NCBI GenBank assembly: GCA_002437245.1
Contig: DJOQ01000016.1
Coordinates: 1-24,627 of the forward strand
From: Ruminococcaceae bacterium UBA6434
Lineage (GTDB): Bacteria > Bacillota > Clostridia > Oscillospirales > Acutalibacteraceae
Length of the DNA stretch: 24,627 nucleotides
Reading direction: 5' to 3'
Shown piece after piece: positions 1 through 6,076 of this stretch. The translations under genes and the position numbers were made by a program. The notes under the pieces are model-generated. The model saw only the letters and a list, made by a program, of their open reading frames with translations, searched no databases and was not told where the DNA came from. Positions within the stretch are counted from its first letter, which is position 1; every line of letters starts with the position of its first letter.

Positions 1-29
1 ACTACTTTATTATACGAGGAGATTAAATT

Positions 30-317
30 ATGAAAATCAACCTTAAGCAGAGATTAAAAAACAAAACATTCGTTGTATCGTTGGCTACGCTTTTGCTGGC
101 AACGATATATCAGATACTCGGTATGTTCGATGTCGTACCAAAGGTAAACGAGGATACATTGACAGGTGTTTTAATGCTTGTCGTCAACTTCTTATCGGCA
201 CTCGGAATACTCGTTGACCCGACTACAAAGGGCTTGAACGACAGCGCAAGAGCTCTCACATACGGCACGGCAGAGGACGAAAGACGAGTTGACGAGAATG
301 ACGAGGGGGCGAAATAA
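30..317 (+). CDS. Phage holin, phi LC3 family type
   Basis: This 95-residue protein has the layout of small phage holins of the phi LC3 class (Phage_holin_1). It has a short basic N-terminus, a hydrophobic segment at about 13-32, a second at about 44-62, and a charged acidic C-terminal tail. Holins form inner-membrane lesions that time release of the endolysin. The start is the ATG preceded by GAGGAGAT at good spacing. Its TAA stop overlaps the ATG of the following amidase by one base (TAATG), the usual holin-endolysin coupling. The pairing, the size and the two membrane segments support the call; the family name comes from recognising the N-terminal pattern. It is the left-most gene visible, so the rest of the prophage would lie outside the window. 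Confidence 0.85.
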   Translation: MKINLKQRLKNKTFVVSLATLLLATIYQILGMFDVVPKVNEDTLTGVLMLVVNFLSALGILVDPTTKGLNDSARALTYGTAEDERRVDENDEGAK

Positions 318-1144
318 TGAGTAAGACGGTAGTTATTGACCCCGGGCATTATACCGGTTACAATCAGTACCCGGCAGCGAAAGGTTACAGCGAGGGCAAT
401 CAGATGTGGAAGCTCGCAGGCTATCTCAAGACTGCACTTGAGCGTTGTGGTGTCAAGGTAATCTTGACAAAATCCTCTTGCGGAGAAAACCCCGGACTTA
501 CAACAAGAGGCGCAACAGCAGGAAGAAATCACGCTGATATGTTTTTGAGTTTGCACTCGAACGCAGTATCAAGTGCAGTCAACGACAACGTGACAGGTGT
601 TGAGGTGTATCATTCAATTTTCAACGGCTCAAGCTTTGCAAGCGTTATTGCTTCGACAGTATCAAGAATAATGAATACGAAGAATAGAGGTGCAAAGACA
701 CGCAGAGGCTCGGGCAACTGGGATTATTACTCAGTTATCAAGGGTGCGGTTGACAGTGGCTGCAAGGAAGCATACCTTATCGAACACGGCTTCCACACTT
801 CACACAAGGACGCAAGTTTTCTTATTGTTGACGGAAATTTGAAAACTCTTGCCGAAGCGGAATGCAAGGTTATATGTGAGAAGCTCGGTGTTAATTACGC
901 AACCGAGGCAAAGCCTCAGCCACAGGCTACAAGTAACAGCTTCCTTGTAAGAATTATTGATAAAAATCTCAACATCCGAAGCGGTCCGTCAACAGCTTAC
1001 AGAGTTGTCGGACAAATAAGGGACGGCGGAGTTTACACAATTGTCGAGACGAAAGGCACGGTCGGCAAGGCAGGCTCTTGGGGCAAGCTCAAAAGCGGTG
1101 CAGGCTGGATAAGCCTTAACAAATGCTTTGCGGTAAGAGTGTAA
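317..1144 (+). CDS. Phage endolysin: N-acetylmuramoyl-L-alanine amidase (Amidase_3) with C-terminal SH3 domain
   Basis: The 275-residue protein hydrolyses the bond between N-acetylmuramic acid and L-alanine in peptidoglycan. The Amidase_3 zinc site is visible: H11 in DPGH, E26 in YSEGN, H80 in SLHSNA, and the catalytic glutamate E156 in EHGFH. After a linker at about 196-207, a bacterial SH3 domain at about 209-272 contains LNIRSGPS and GWISL and should bind the cell wall. There is no signal peptide, as expected for a holin-dependent lysin. The ATG overlaps the holin stop by one base. An intrinsic terminator follows directly, so this closes the late lysis unit. A bacterial autolysin is unlikely because of the holin partner and the missing signal peptide. 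Confidence 0.93.
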   Translation: MSKTVVIDPGHYTGYNQYPAAKGYSEGNQMWKLAGYLKTALERCGVKVILTKSSCGENPGLTTRGATAGRNHADMFLSLHSNAVSSAVNDNVTGVEVYHSIFNGSSFASVIASTVSRIMNTKNRGAKTRRGSGNWDYYSVIKGAVDSGCKEAYLIEHGFHTSHKDASFLIVDGNLKTLAEAECKVICEKLGVNYATEAKPQPQATSNSFLVRIIDKNLNIRSGPSTAYRVVGQIRDGGVYTIVETKGTVGKAGSWGKLKSGAGWISLNKCFAVRV

Positions 1145-1150
1145 AAAAAG

Positions 1151-1180
1151 AGGAGAGCTTTTCAGCTCTCCTTATTTTTT
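1151..1180 (+). terminator. Intrinsic terminator after the endolysin
   Basis: A perfect 9-bp stem, AGGAGAGCT (1151-1159) with AGCTCTCCT (1164-1172), encloses a TTTC loop and is followed by TTATTTTTT. It lies 7 bases after the amidase stop and closes the phage lysis unit. Confidence 0.93.
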
Positions 1181-1194
1181 ATGCCTTTATTTTT

Positions 1195-1246
1195 TGTACG
1201 GACTTTTGTACGGACTTTTTGAGCATTTTTACGGACTTTTTGTCCG
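1195..1246. repeat. Short direct repeats TGTACGGACTTT; candidate phage attachment-site arm repeats
   Basis: TGTACGGACTTT occurs twice in exact tandem (1195-1206, 1207-1218). A third copy with one mismatch lies at 1228-1239, followed by a partial inverted copy, so that CGGAC (1232-1236) can pair with GTCCG (1242-1246). The array lies between the last phage gene and the 3' end of tRNA-Lys. Tyrosine integrases of phages bind short direct repeats (arm sites) beside the crossover point, so this is a candidate attR arm region. The function is inferred from position only; the integrase and the other attachment site are outside the window. Confidence 0.5.
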
Positions 1247-1275
1247 CTTTTGTCGTTTTGTATTTTTAAAAAAAT

Positions 1276-1330
1276 CAAAAAAATAAAACCCTCATAAAGC
1301 CTATAACATCAAGCTTTTTAAGGGTTTTAT
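1276..1330 (-). terminator. Intrinsic terminator downstream of tRNA-Lys
   Basis: On the minus strand ATAAAACCCT (1330-1321) pairs perfectly with AGGGTTTTAT (1292-1283). An inner AAAGC/GCTTT pair extends the hairpin, and T-runs follow toward 1276. It starts 3 bases after the tRNA CCA end and would terminate the secG-tRNA transcript. Confidence 0.82.
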
Positions 1331-1333
1331 GTT

Positions 1334-1409
1334 TGGTGAGCCATCGGAGATTCGAACTCCGGACACCTTGATTAAAAGTCAAGTGCTCTGCCAACTGAGC
1401 TAATGGCTC
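1334..1409 (-). tRNA. tRNA-Lys (anticodon TTT)
   Basis: The minus strand folds as a complete 76-nt cloverleaf. The 7-bp acceptor GAGCCAT/ATGGCTC is followed by discriminator A and an encoded CCA. The D arm contains AGCTCAGTTGGCAGAGC, the anticodon arm is CTTGA-CTTTTAA-TCAAG with anticodon TTT, and the T arm is CGGAG-TTCGAAT-CTCCG. It lies 30 bases downstream of secG on the same strand and may share its transcript. Its 3' end faces the prophage, the common geometry for integration into a tRNA 3' end. Confidence 0.97.
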
Positions 1410-1439
1410 ATATAAAAAGCGTTTTACCGCTTTTATATT

Positions 1440-1688
1440 TTAGAAAAAGAGAAGCAGAAGTGTGGCACCGAGTGCAAGCACGAAGAAGAAAATACCGAAG
1501 TATTTTGTAAATCTGCTGAGCTTAGCCTCCATGGTTCTGCCCTTATTTTTACCGAAGAAAGTATCGGCACCGCCTGCGATAGCACCGGAAAGGCCTGCCT
1601 GACGACTCTCCTGCATAAGGATAACAACAGTCAGTATAACAGATGACAATATAAGTAATACAGCAAGGATTATTTCAAGAGCCGACAT
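1440..1688 (-). CDS. secG: Preprotein translocase subunit SecG
   Basis: The 82-residue protein has the SecG pattern: two membrane helices at about 3-24 and 61-81, joined by a cytoplasmic loop containing QESRQAGLSGAIAGGADTFF, the family hallmark. It associates with SecYE and helps SecA-driven export across the cytoplasmic membrane. The length is normal. The ATG is preceded by GGAGGAAG at good spacing. tRNA-Lys follows 30 bases downstream on the same strand. In many Firmicutes secG is followed by rnr and smpB; here the neighbour is the tRNA and then the probable prophage, so the usual order is broken at this point. Confidence 0.95.
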   Translation of the reverse strand: MSALEIILAVLLILSSVILTVVILMQESRQAGLSGAIAGGADTFFGKNKGRTMEAKLSRFTKYFGIFFFVLALGATLLLLFF

Positions 1689-1721
1689 TTTCTTCCTCCG
1701 TTCAAATTTGAATTCGTTTTC

Positions 1722-1763
1722 AGAATGCTAAAGCATTCTATCATACTGAGTGTAAAAAAGCAA
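1722..1763 (-). promoter_or_regulatory. secG promoter with overlapping palindrome
   Basis: The minus strand reads TTGCTT (1763-1758), a 17-bp spacer, and TAGAAT (1740-1735) with a TG extended -10. The perfect palindrome AGAATGCTAAAGCATTCT (1722-1739, 8-bp arms around AA) starts inside the -10 and covers the expected start point, a typical repressor position. The repressor is unknown. The rest of 1764-1919 holds only an imperfect inverted repeat (1839-1851 with 1873-1885) and no supported gene. Confidence 0.75.
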
Positions 1764-1919
1764 GTCTTTTTTGCAATTTTTTTATATACAAACAAATTTC
1801 ATTGCATATATTGCGGTTTTCGGAGCATATTATTTACCGCAGAAGCTTTTATCCGTAATAATGCGTTTGCTGTAAAAGCTTTTGCGCCGCTTGCAGCTTT
1901 CCTTGCCGCGAGCGGTTTT

Positions 1920-2426
1920 TTATTGCTCTGCGGAAAGCGAAGCATCGTAAGACGAGGTTAATTCCGACTCCGATGCGGTATTTTCGCCCGAAACGGTTTC
2001 ATTTTCCGAGGTTTCGGCGGTATTACCGGCAGTATATGTGTAATATGCGCCCGAATCGGCGTCAGATGCGGTTTCGGCGGTAGGGTCTTCAAAAAGACCG
2101 GTATAGTTTTTGATAACGCCGAATCCCGTTAAGACAGAAAAGGCGCTTATAAGAGCGAGCAACACCGCCGCCACGGTCAAAAACACCGCAAGACCCCTTT
2201 CGGCATTTCCCCCGCTTTTGCTTTTTGTTTTAGCGCTCTCTTCAAACATCATCGGCTGATTATCGCCGTAAAAATATGTTTCCTCGGGTCTTGTCTCGTA
2301 TCGACTCATGCCGTCCGTAAAATCATATCTGAATTCCTCGCAGGCACGCCTTTTATGCTCGCCTGTATGCGGCGAAACAAGCTTTTTGCCGTACTCAGAA
2401 TTATTTTCCGTACCGGTTCCGAACAT
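1920..2426 (-). CDS. Unknown single-pass membrane protein with Ser/Thr/Glu-rich tail
   Basis: I do not recognise the family. The 168-residue protein has a hydrophilic, charged N-terminal half with many aromatic residues (1-75), one membrane segment at about 79-100, and a low-complexity tail rich in Ser, Thr, Glu and Asp from about 113 to 168. There is no N-terminal signal peptide; by the positive-inside tendency the basic KTKSKSGG before the helix suggests the N-terminus is cytoplasmic and the acidic tail outside. The ATG is preceded by GAAGGAGG, and an excellent sigma-A promoter lies just upstream, so expression looks real. The codon bias matches the neighbouring core genes. Function unknown. 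Confidence 0.72.
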   Translation of the reverse strand: MFGTGTENNSEYGKKLVSPHTGEHKRRACEEFRYDFTDGMSRYETRPEETYFYGDNQPMMFEESAKTKSKSGGNAERGLAVFLTVAAVLLALISAFSVLTGFGVIKNYTGLFEDPTAETASDADSGAYYTYTAGNTAETSENETVSGENTASESELTSSYDASLSAEQ

Positions 2427-2459
2427 AACGCAGCCTCCTTCGGATTTAATTCTGTCGTA

Positions 2460-2488
2460 ATTTTATCATTGTGCGTATAAAAAGTCAA
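2460..2488 (-). promoter_or_regulatory. Sigma-A promoter for the 168-residue membrane protein
   Basis: The minus strand shows TTGACT (2488-2483), a 17-bp spacer ending in TGA, and TAAAAT (2465-2460), an extended -10. The -35 overlaps the last codons of the upstream gene, giving this gene its own promoter. Confidence 0.82.
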
Positions 2489-2724
2489 TTGCCGTCGATT
2501 TTTTCCGCAAGAAAAAGTATTTCAAGGAAAAGCGCGGGCAGCACAATTGCACCTATCAGTTCTTTTCCGCATGCCAGAAGTTCAAATCCGAGGCGCACCG
2601 CAGCGTCATAAGCCGAGAATTTCCCGGCAGTTATAAAGCAGTAAGCCGCCGACCTTATAAAGTATTTTGAATATGTATTAAAGCCCTTTACGGCAGAAGT
2701 GAAGTCCTTAATGAGTTTTTTCAC
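2485..2724 (-). CDS. Unknown small membrane-associated protein
   Basis: I do not recognise this 79-residue protein. I place the start at the GTG at 2724 because AGGGAGA stands 5 bases upstream; a longer reading to 2766 has no ribosome binding site. The N-terminal 55 residues are mixed basic/aromatic and could form amphipathic helices. Residues about 54-72 (GAIVLPALFLEILFL) form one hydrophobic segment, and the protein ends in a short charged tail. It has its own promoter (2792-2820) and lies 58 bases upstream of the next unknown membrane protein on the same strand. No catalytic motif is visible. Confidence 0.65.
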   Translation of the reverse strand: MKKLIKDFTSAVKGFNTYSKYFIRSAAYCFITAGKFSAYDAAVRLGFELLACGKELIGAIVLPALFLEILFLAEKIDGN

Positions 2725-2791
2725 GATAATCTCCCTATAAAAATTTTCCCGAACCATATAAGGCACGGCAAATATATTGTTTACAGCAACT

Positions 2792-2820
2792 ATTTTAACG
2801 CTTTATTTCGGCTCAATCAA
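2792..2820 (-). promoter_or_regulatory. Sigma-A promoter for the 79-residue protein
   Basis: The minus strand reads TTGATT (2820-2815), 17 bp, and TAAAAT (2797-2792). It lies in the divergent gap shared with the sugar symporter promoter. Confidence 0.65.
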
Positions 2821-2886
2821 TTTTAAATACAAGGAAAAAGAGGAATTATTCCCCTTGCAAACGCAAAACAAATCCCCATAAAATTG

Positions 2887-2930
2887 TTGAATAAAAAAAA
2901 GCATTATGTTATAATAGCGAATGTACATTC
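2887..2930 (+). promoter_or_regulatory. Symporter promoter with palindromic operator candidate
   Basis: TTGAAT (2887-2892), a 17-bp spacer and a perfect TATAAT (2910-2915) form a good sigma-A promoter. The exact 12-bp palindrome GAATGTACATTC (2919-2930) covers the expected transcription start, where a repressor would block initiation. The regulator is not encoded next to it, so its identity is open. Confidence 0.72.
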
Positions 2931-2966
2931 AAATTTTTCGGTAATTGATTTGCAGGATGTGATTTT

Positions 2967-4577
2967 TTGGAAGAAAATGCCATAAGTACGGCTGTCGCGG
3001 AGCCTTCCGAGCAGGAACTTGAGCAAGAGGTAAAAAAAGCCTCGGAGCAAAACAGACGTTATATCCGTCCGAGTGAGCTCGTAGCGTTTTTGCTTACGAC
3101 ATTCGGTCAAAAGAACCTCGACCAGTTTGTAAACGCATACAGGCAGTTCTTTATGATAAGCTTTCTCGGAATTTCGGGGCGTGCCTACGGCCTTATAGTC
3201 TTTATAGAATCAATATATGACGCCGTTGACGACTCTCTTTCGGGCCTTATTATAGACAGAACAAGAACCCGTTGGGGCAGACTTCGTCCGTACATGATAA
3301 TCACCGTACCGATTTGGGGTCTTGCCACGCTGATGCTTTTCACAACGCCGCAGTTTCTCTCGGGTAACACATCAAAAATCATTTGGGCGGTAATTGCAAT
3401 ATTCGCATACAATCTCGGTATGTCATATTTCAACGCCTGGCAGATACTTCTATACAACATCACCCCGAGCCTGCGCGAGAGAGACAACCTTATAGCGACT
3501 TCAAAGTTCTTTGAGCTTTTCGGAACATGGATTCCGTCTTTTGTGCCTATATTCGTTTCGTTTATGCCGAAGATTTCGGAGAGCATCGGTATGCAGGACG
3601 TCTACTCAGGATTTGCCGTAGCCATGATGGTAATAGCCGGCGGCACGGCAATATACGGATTCTTTGCAATGAGAGAAAGAGTCCCGCTTGCCTCACGTGA
3701 GCAGATGCAGGAAATAAGCGTTCTTGATTCGTTTAAAAATGCGGTCAAGAATAAGCCTATGTTTATACTTATGCTCGCAAACTTTTTCAACGGATTCAAA
3801 TCCGTCGGAGCTTCTACCGAAAGCTTCTTCTGGCTTCACAACACGGGCAGCCTTGCAAACGGCACAATAGCCGGTATTTTCACGGGTATTCCGAACTTTA
3901 TAATAACGCCGCTCACGCCGAAGCTCATACATAAATTCGGTGCCAGAAACACCGCAATCGGCGCAGGTATTTTCGGCGGTATAGCATACACTCTTATGTT
4001 CATAATCGGATATGCTCCGTTCGGAAGCTACTCCGGTGCCGAAAGATACAAAAACTTCAGCGGCGGCAGCGGAGTCGCAAATTTGGTTTATCTCACCGTA
4101 ATGCTGACAATATGCGGTCTGCCGAACTGCGTAATACGCGTTTGCCAGGCAGTTTTGCAGGGCGATGTTTACGATTACAGCGAATGGAAATACGGCGTCC
4201 GCAACGAGGGTCTTGTCGCAACGGTATCAAACTACTTCACAAAGCTTGCAAATGCCGTTACGGGACTTCTCTCGGGTCTTGTTATAACCTTTGTCGGCTA
4301 CACCTCGCACAAAGACGCGCTCGGCAACGTAATACGCGACACGAGCCCCAAAGTGCTCATGGGATTTTTTGCGGTATTTGCGTTTATGCCCGCTATTGCA
4401 AGATTCCTCTTCGGTATAATACTTATATTCTTTAACGTACACGGTAAATTCAAGGAAGATATGATGAAAGAGCTTGAAGAGAGACGCCTTGAAAGAGTAC
4501 GCAAGATGACAGAGGAAGAAAAAGCACTTGAAAATGCGGAAGCAAACGGAGGAATTCCCGAAAGCGCCGACAACTGA
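2967..4577 (+). CDS. GPH-family (MFS_2) sugar:cation symporter
   Basis: The 536-residue protein belongs to the glycoside-pentoside-hexuronide:cation symporter family. The signature is the early motif with ESIYDAVDDSLSGLIIDRTR and TRWGRLRPYM, matching the family pattern D-x-x-x-G-x-x-x-D-R-T-R-T-R-W-G-R-x-R-P. About twelve membrane segments follow, and the C-terminus is a charged cytoplasmic tail (about 495-536) longer than usual. It should import a glycoside or pentoside with a cation; the substrate cannot be read. The start is TTG at 2967 because GGATGTGA, one mismatch from GGAGGTGA, stands at the right distance and no in-frame ATG fits. No sugar-degrading gene lies beside it. The palindrome at its promoter suggests substrate-responsive repression. 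Confidence 0.9.
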   Translation: MEENAISTAVAEPSEQELEQEVKKASEQNRRYIRPSELVAFLLTTFGQKNLDQFVNAYRQFFMISFLGISGRAYGLIVFIESIYDAVDDSLSGLIIDRTRTRWGRLRPYMIITVPIWGLATLMLFTTPQFLSGNTSKIIWAVIAIFAYNLGMSYFNAWQILLYNITPSLRERDNLIATSKFFELFGTWIPSFVPIFVSFMPKISESIGMQDVYSGFAVAMMVIAGGTAIYGFFAMRERVPLASREQMQEISVLDSFKNAVKNKPMFILMLANFFNGFKSVGASTESFFWLHNTGSLANGTIAGIFTGIPNFIITPLTPKLIHKFGARNTAIGAGIFGGIAYTLMFIIGYAPFGSYSGAERYKNFSGGSGVANLVYLTVMLTICGLPNCVIRVCQAVLQGDVYDYSEWKYGVRNEGLVATVSNYFTKLANAVTGLLSGLVITFVGYTSHKDALGNVIRDTSPKVLMGFFAVFAFMPAIARFLFGIILIFFNVHGKFKEDMMKELEERRLERVRKMTEEEKALENAEANGGIPESADN

Positions 4578-4600
4578 CATTTCTCAAAAATTAAAACAAC

Positions 4601-4640
4601 AAAAGACGTGAAGTGAGAAAAATCTCACTTCACGTCTTTT
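4601..4640. terminator. Bidirectional intrinsic terminator
   Basis: AAAAGACGTGAAGTGAGA (4601-4618) pairs perfectly over 18 bp with 4623-4640 around an AAAA loop. Flanking A and T runs make it work in both directions, ending the symporter (plus) and the dCMP deaminase (minus). Confidence 0.96.
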
Positions 4641-4660
4641 TATGTACCCTAATTACGTAA

Positions 4661-5149
4661 TCAATACCCTACGCTGCCGGTTAAGGTCTCGTCATCGTCT
4701 ATCCACTTTTTCACATTGATTATGCGGTAATCATCATGGGTGTCGCGGATAATAACATGGTCTATTCCGGAATTTATTATAACTCGTTTGCAAAGCGCGC
4801 AGCTGCTCGCCTCTTTTACGTATTCACCGGTATCGCACTCTATTCCGACAAGATACATGGTACTGCCGAGCATCTGATTTCTTGCCGCACTTATAACGGC
4901 ATTCATCTCGGCGTGCACGCTGCGGCAAAGCTCATATCTCTCGCCGCGCGGAACATTAAGTCTTGTGCGGACACAGTAATTTAAATCGGTGCAGTTTTGC
5001 CTGCCTCTCGGTGCGCCGCTGTAACCCGTGGATATAACCTCGTCGTCTTTTACTATGACTGCACCGAAATGACGCCGAAGGCAAGTACTTCGCTGAGCCA
5101 CGGCTTCAGCCAAATCAAGATAATAATTTATCTTATCGCGTCTTTCCAT
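4661..5149 (-). CDS. dCMP deaminase (ComEB-like cytidine/deoxycytidylate deaminase)
   Basis: The 162-residue zinc enzyme should convert dCMP to dUMP, feeding thymidylate synthesis. The zinc and proton-shuttle motif HAE is at 79-81 (SVHAEMNAV), and the two other ligands are C117 and C120 in SSCALC, where the family usually has PCxxC. The N-terminal RSTCLRRHFGAVIV and GYSGAPRG segments match the dCMP deaminase/ComEB branch rather than tRNA or guanine deaminases. Length is normal for this branch. The ATG follows ACGGAGGA. It has its own promoter and stands alone as a transcription unit. A separate free-nucleoside cytidine deaminase is encoded at 19706-20113. Confidence 0.9.
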   Translation of the reverse strand: MERRDKINYYLDLAEAVAQRSTCLRRHFGAVIVKDDEVISTGYSGAPRGRQNCTDLNYCVRTRLNVPRGERYELCRSVHAEMNAVISAARNQMLGSTMYLVGIECDTGEYVKEASSCALCKRVIINSGIDHVIIRDTHDDYRIINVKKWIDDDETLTGSVGY

Positions 5150-5182
5150 TATGGTTCCTCCGTTTACAAATCTCTGTAAGTT

Positions 5183-5211
5183 ATTCTATCACAGCGCAAA
5201 ACCGCGTTCAA
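5183..5211 (-). promoter_or_regulatory. Sigma-A promoter of the dCMP deaminase
   Basis: The minus strand shows TTGAAC (5211-5206), 17 bp, and TAGAAT (5188-5183) with an extended-10 TG. It lies about 34 bases before the start codon. Confidence 0.8.
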
Positions 5212-5260
5212 GACGTAATAATCAACAAATTTTGACATTGGCAAAGCTACATATAAAAAG

Positions 5261-5295
5261 AAAGTCGGACTGCACGAAAAAAGCAATCCGACTTT
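5261..5295 (-). terminator. Intrinsic terminator of the perR-rbr-rubredoxin operon
   Basis: AAAGTCGGACTGC (5261-5273) pairs with GCAATCCGACTTT (5283-5295) with one G-T pair. On the minus strand the stem is followed by CTTTTTATATG. It begins 8 bases after the rubredoxin stop. Confidence 0.9.
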
Positions 5296-5302
5296 TACTT
5301 GA

Positions 5303-5461
5303 TTATTCTTCTTCGGTGAAGGAGTCCTTACCCAAACCGCATACGGGGCAAACCCAGTCCTCGGGAACATCCTCCCAAGCGGTTCCGGGAGCTACTCCGT
5401 TATCGGGATCTCCCACAGCGGGATCGTAAACATAGCCACAGGGGCATACATATTTTTTCAT
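5303..5461 (-). CDS. Rubredoxin with a shortened first knuckle (CPCG)
   Basis: This 52-residue mononuclear-iron electron carrier reads clearly as rubredoxin: KKYVC near the N-terminus, YVYDPAVGDPDNGVAPGT, WEDVPEDWVCPVCG and a short acidic tail. In anaerobes rubredoxin passes electrons to rubrerythrins or flavodiiron proteins that reduce peroxide and oxygen. The ATG at 5461 is preceded by TAGGAAGTG. The second iron-binding pair is the normal C38-P-V-C41-G, but the first is C6-P-C8-G, one residue shorter than the family's usual C-x-x-C-G. The DNA there (TGCCCCTGTGGC) is in frame and both cysteines remain. It is the last gene of the perR operon, 50 bases after rubrerythrin, so it is probably the electron donor for it. 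Confidence 0.93.
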   Translation of the reverse strand: MKKYVCPCGYVYDPAVGDPDNGVAPGTAWEDVPEDWVCPVCGLGKDSFTEEE

Positions 5462-5500
5462 ATAAAACACTTCCTAACAATATTTTCAGCAATAATTAAA

Positions 5501-5520
5501 ATCAACCAAAATCAACCAAA
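5501..5520. repeat. 10-bp tandem duplication across the rubrerythrin stop codon
   Basis: ATCAACCAAA is repeated exactly twice. On the coding strand this is TTTGGTTGAT twice; the first copy supplies the last codons and TGA stop of rubrerythrin, and the second lies in the 3' untranslated spacer. It looks like a small slippage duplication without effect on the protein. Confidence 0.85.
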
Positions 5521-6057
5521 ATATCTCTTGAGAAGTCCCTCAAAAGCTCTGCCGTGTCTCGCCTCGTCACGAGCCATCTCATGAACGGTATCGTGTATAG
5601 CGTCAAGACCCTCTTCCTTAGCTCTCTTGGCAAGCTCAAACTTGCCCATTGTAGCGCCGTTTTCCGCCTCCGCTCTCATCTCAAGATTCTTTTTGGTGCT
5701 GTCGGTGACAACTTCGCCGAGAAGTTCTGCAAACTTAGCGGCATGCTCTGCCTCTTCGTAAGCCGCTTTTTCCCAATAGAGACCGATTTCGGGATAGCCC
5801 TCTCTGTGAGCTACTCTTGCCATTGCAAGATACATACCGACTTCGGAGCATTCGCCCGTGAAGTTAGCACGAAGGCCCTCAAGGATATCCTCGGGAACAT
5901 CTTTTGCAATACCTACAACGTGCTCTGCAGCCCAAGTTCTCGACTCCTCTTTGACCTCTTTGAAGGTTGAGCCGGGAGCGCCGCACTGAGGGCACTTTTC
6001 GGGCGGATTTTCACCTTCATAAACATAACCGCATACGGGACATACAAATTTTTTCAT
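5512..6057 (-). CDS. Reverse rubrerythrin (N-terminal rubredoxin domain plus diiron ferritin-like domain)
   Basis: The 181-residue protein should reduce hydrogen peroxide, and possibly oxygen, to water in the cytoplasm with electrons from NADH via rubredoxin. An N-terminal rubredoxin-like domain (C6, C9, C22, C25: CPVCG and CPQCG) precedes a four-helix ferritin-like domain with the diiron ligands in ANFTGECSE, YEEAEHAAKF and ARDEARHGRAF. The rubredoxin domain comes first, the reverse of classical rubrerythrin, which is the arrangement known from oxygen-induced clostridial reverse rubrerythrins. I set the start at the ATG at 6057 because TTGGAGGA lies just upstream; the upstream in-frame TTG overlaps that site. 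It is 19 bases after perR and 50 before rubredoxin, hence one operon. Confidence 0.93.
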   Translation of the reverse strand: MKKFVCPVCGYVYEGENPPEKCPQCGAPGSTFKEVKEESRTWAAEHVVGIAKDVPEDILEGLRANFTGECSEVGMYLAMARVAHREGYPEIGLYWEKAAYEEAEHAAKFAELLGEVVTDSTKKNLEMRAEAENGATMGKFELAKRAKEEGLDAIHDTVHEMARDEARHGRAFEGLLKRYFG

Positions 6058-6076
6058 TTTTAATTCCTCCAAGAAT

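Noticed and set aside
110..556. Open frame of 148 codons on the minus strand opposite holin and amidase
   Set aside because: It lies entirely across two well-supported phage genes, has no ribosome binding site and no recognisable sequence.
1152..1310. Minus-strand open frame ending in repeated Lys-Val-Arg-Thr-Lys, like the tail of an integrase
   Set aside because: The frame is short, has no start codon, and arises from the A-rich direct repeats and the tRNA terminator. I kept the DNA repeats instead.
1725..1961. 78-codon plus-strand frame between secG and the unknown membrane protein
   Set aside because: No ribosome binding site, it overlaps the secG promoter and the 3' end of the opposite gene, and its composition follows T-rich spacer DNA.
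2725..2766. Longer N-terminus for the 79-residue protein
   Set aside because: No ribosome binding site before 2766, whereas AGGGAGA is ideally placed before the GTG at 2724.
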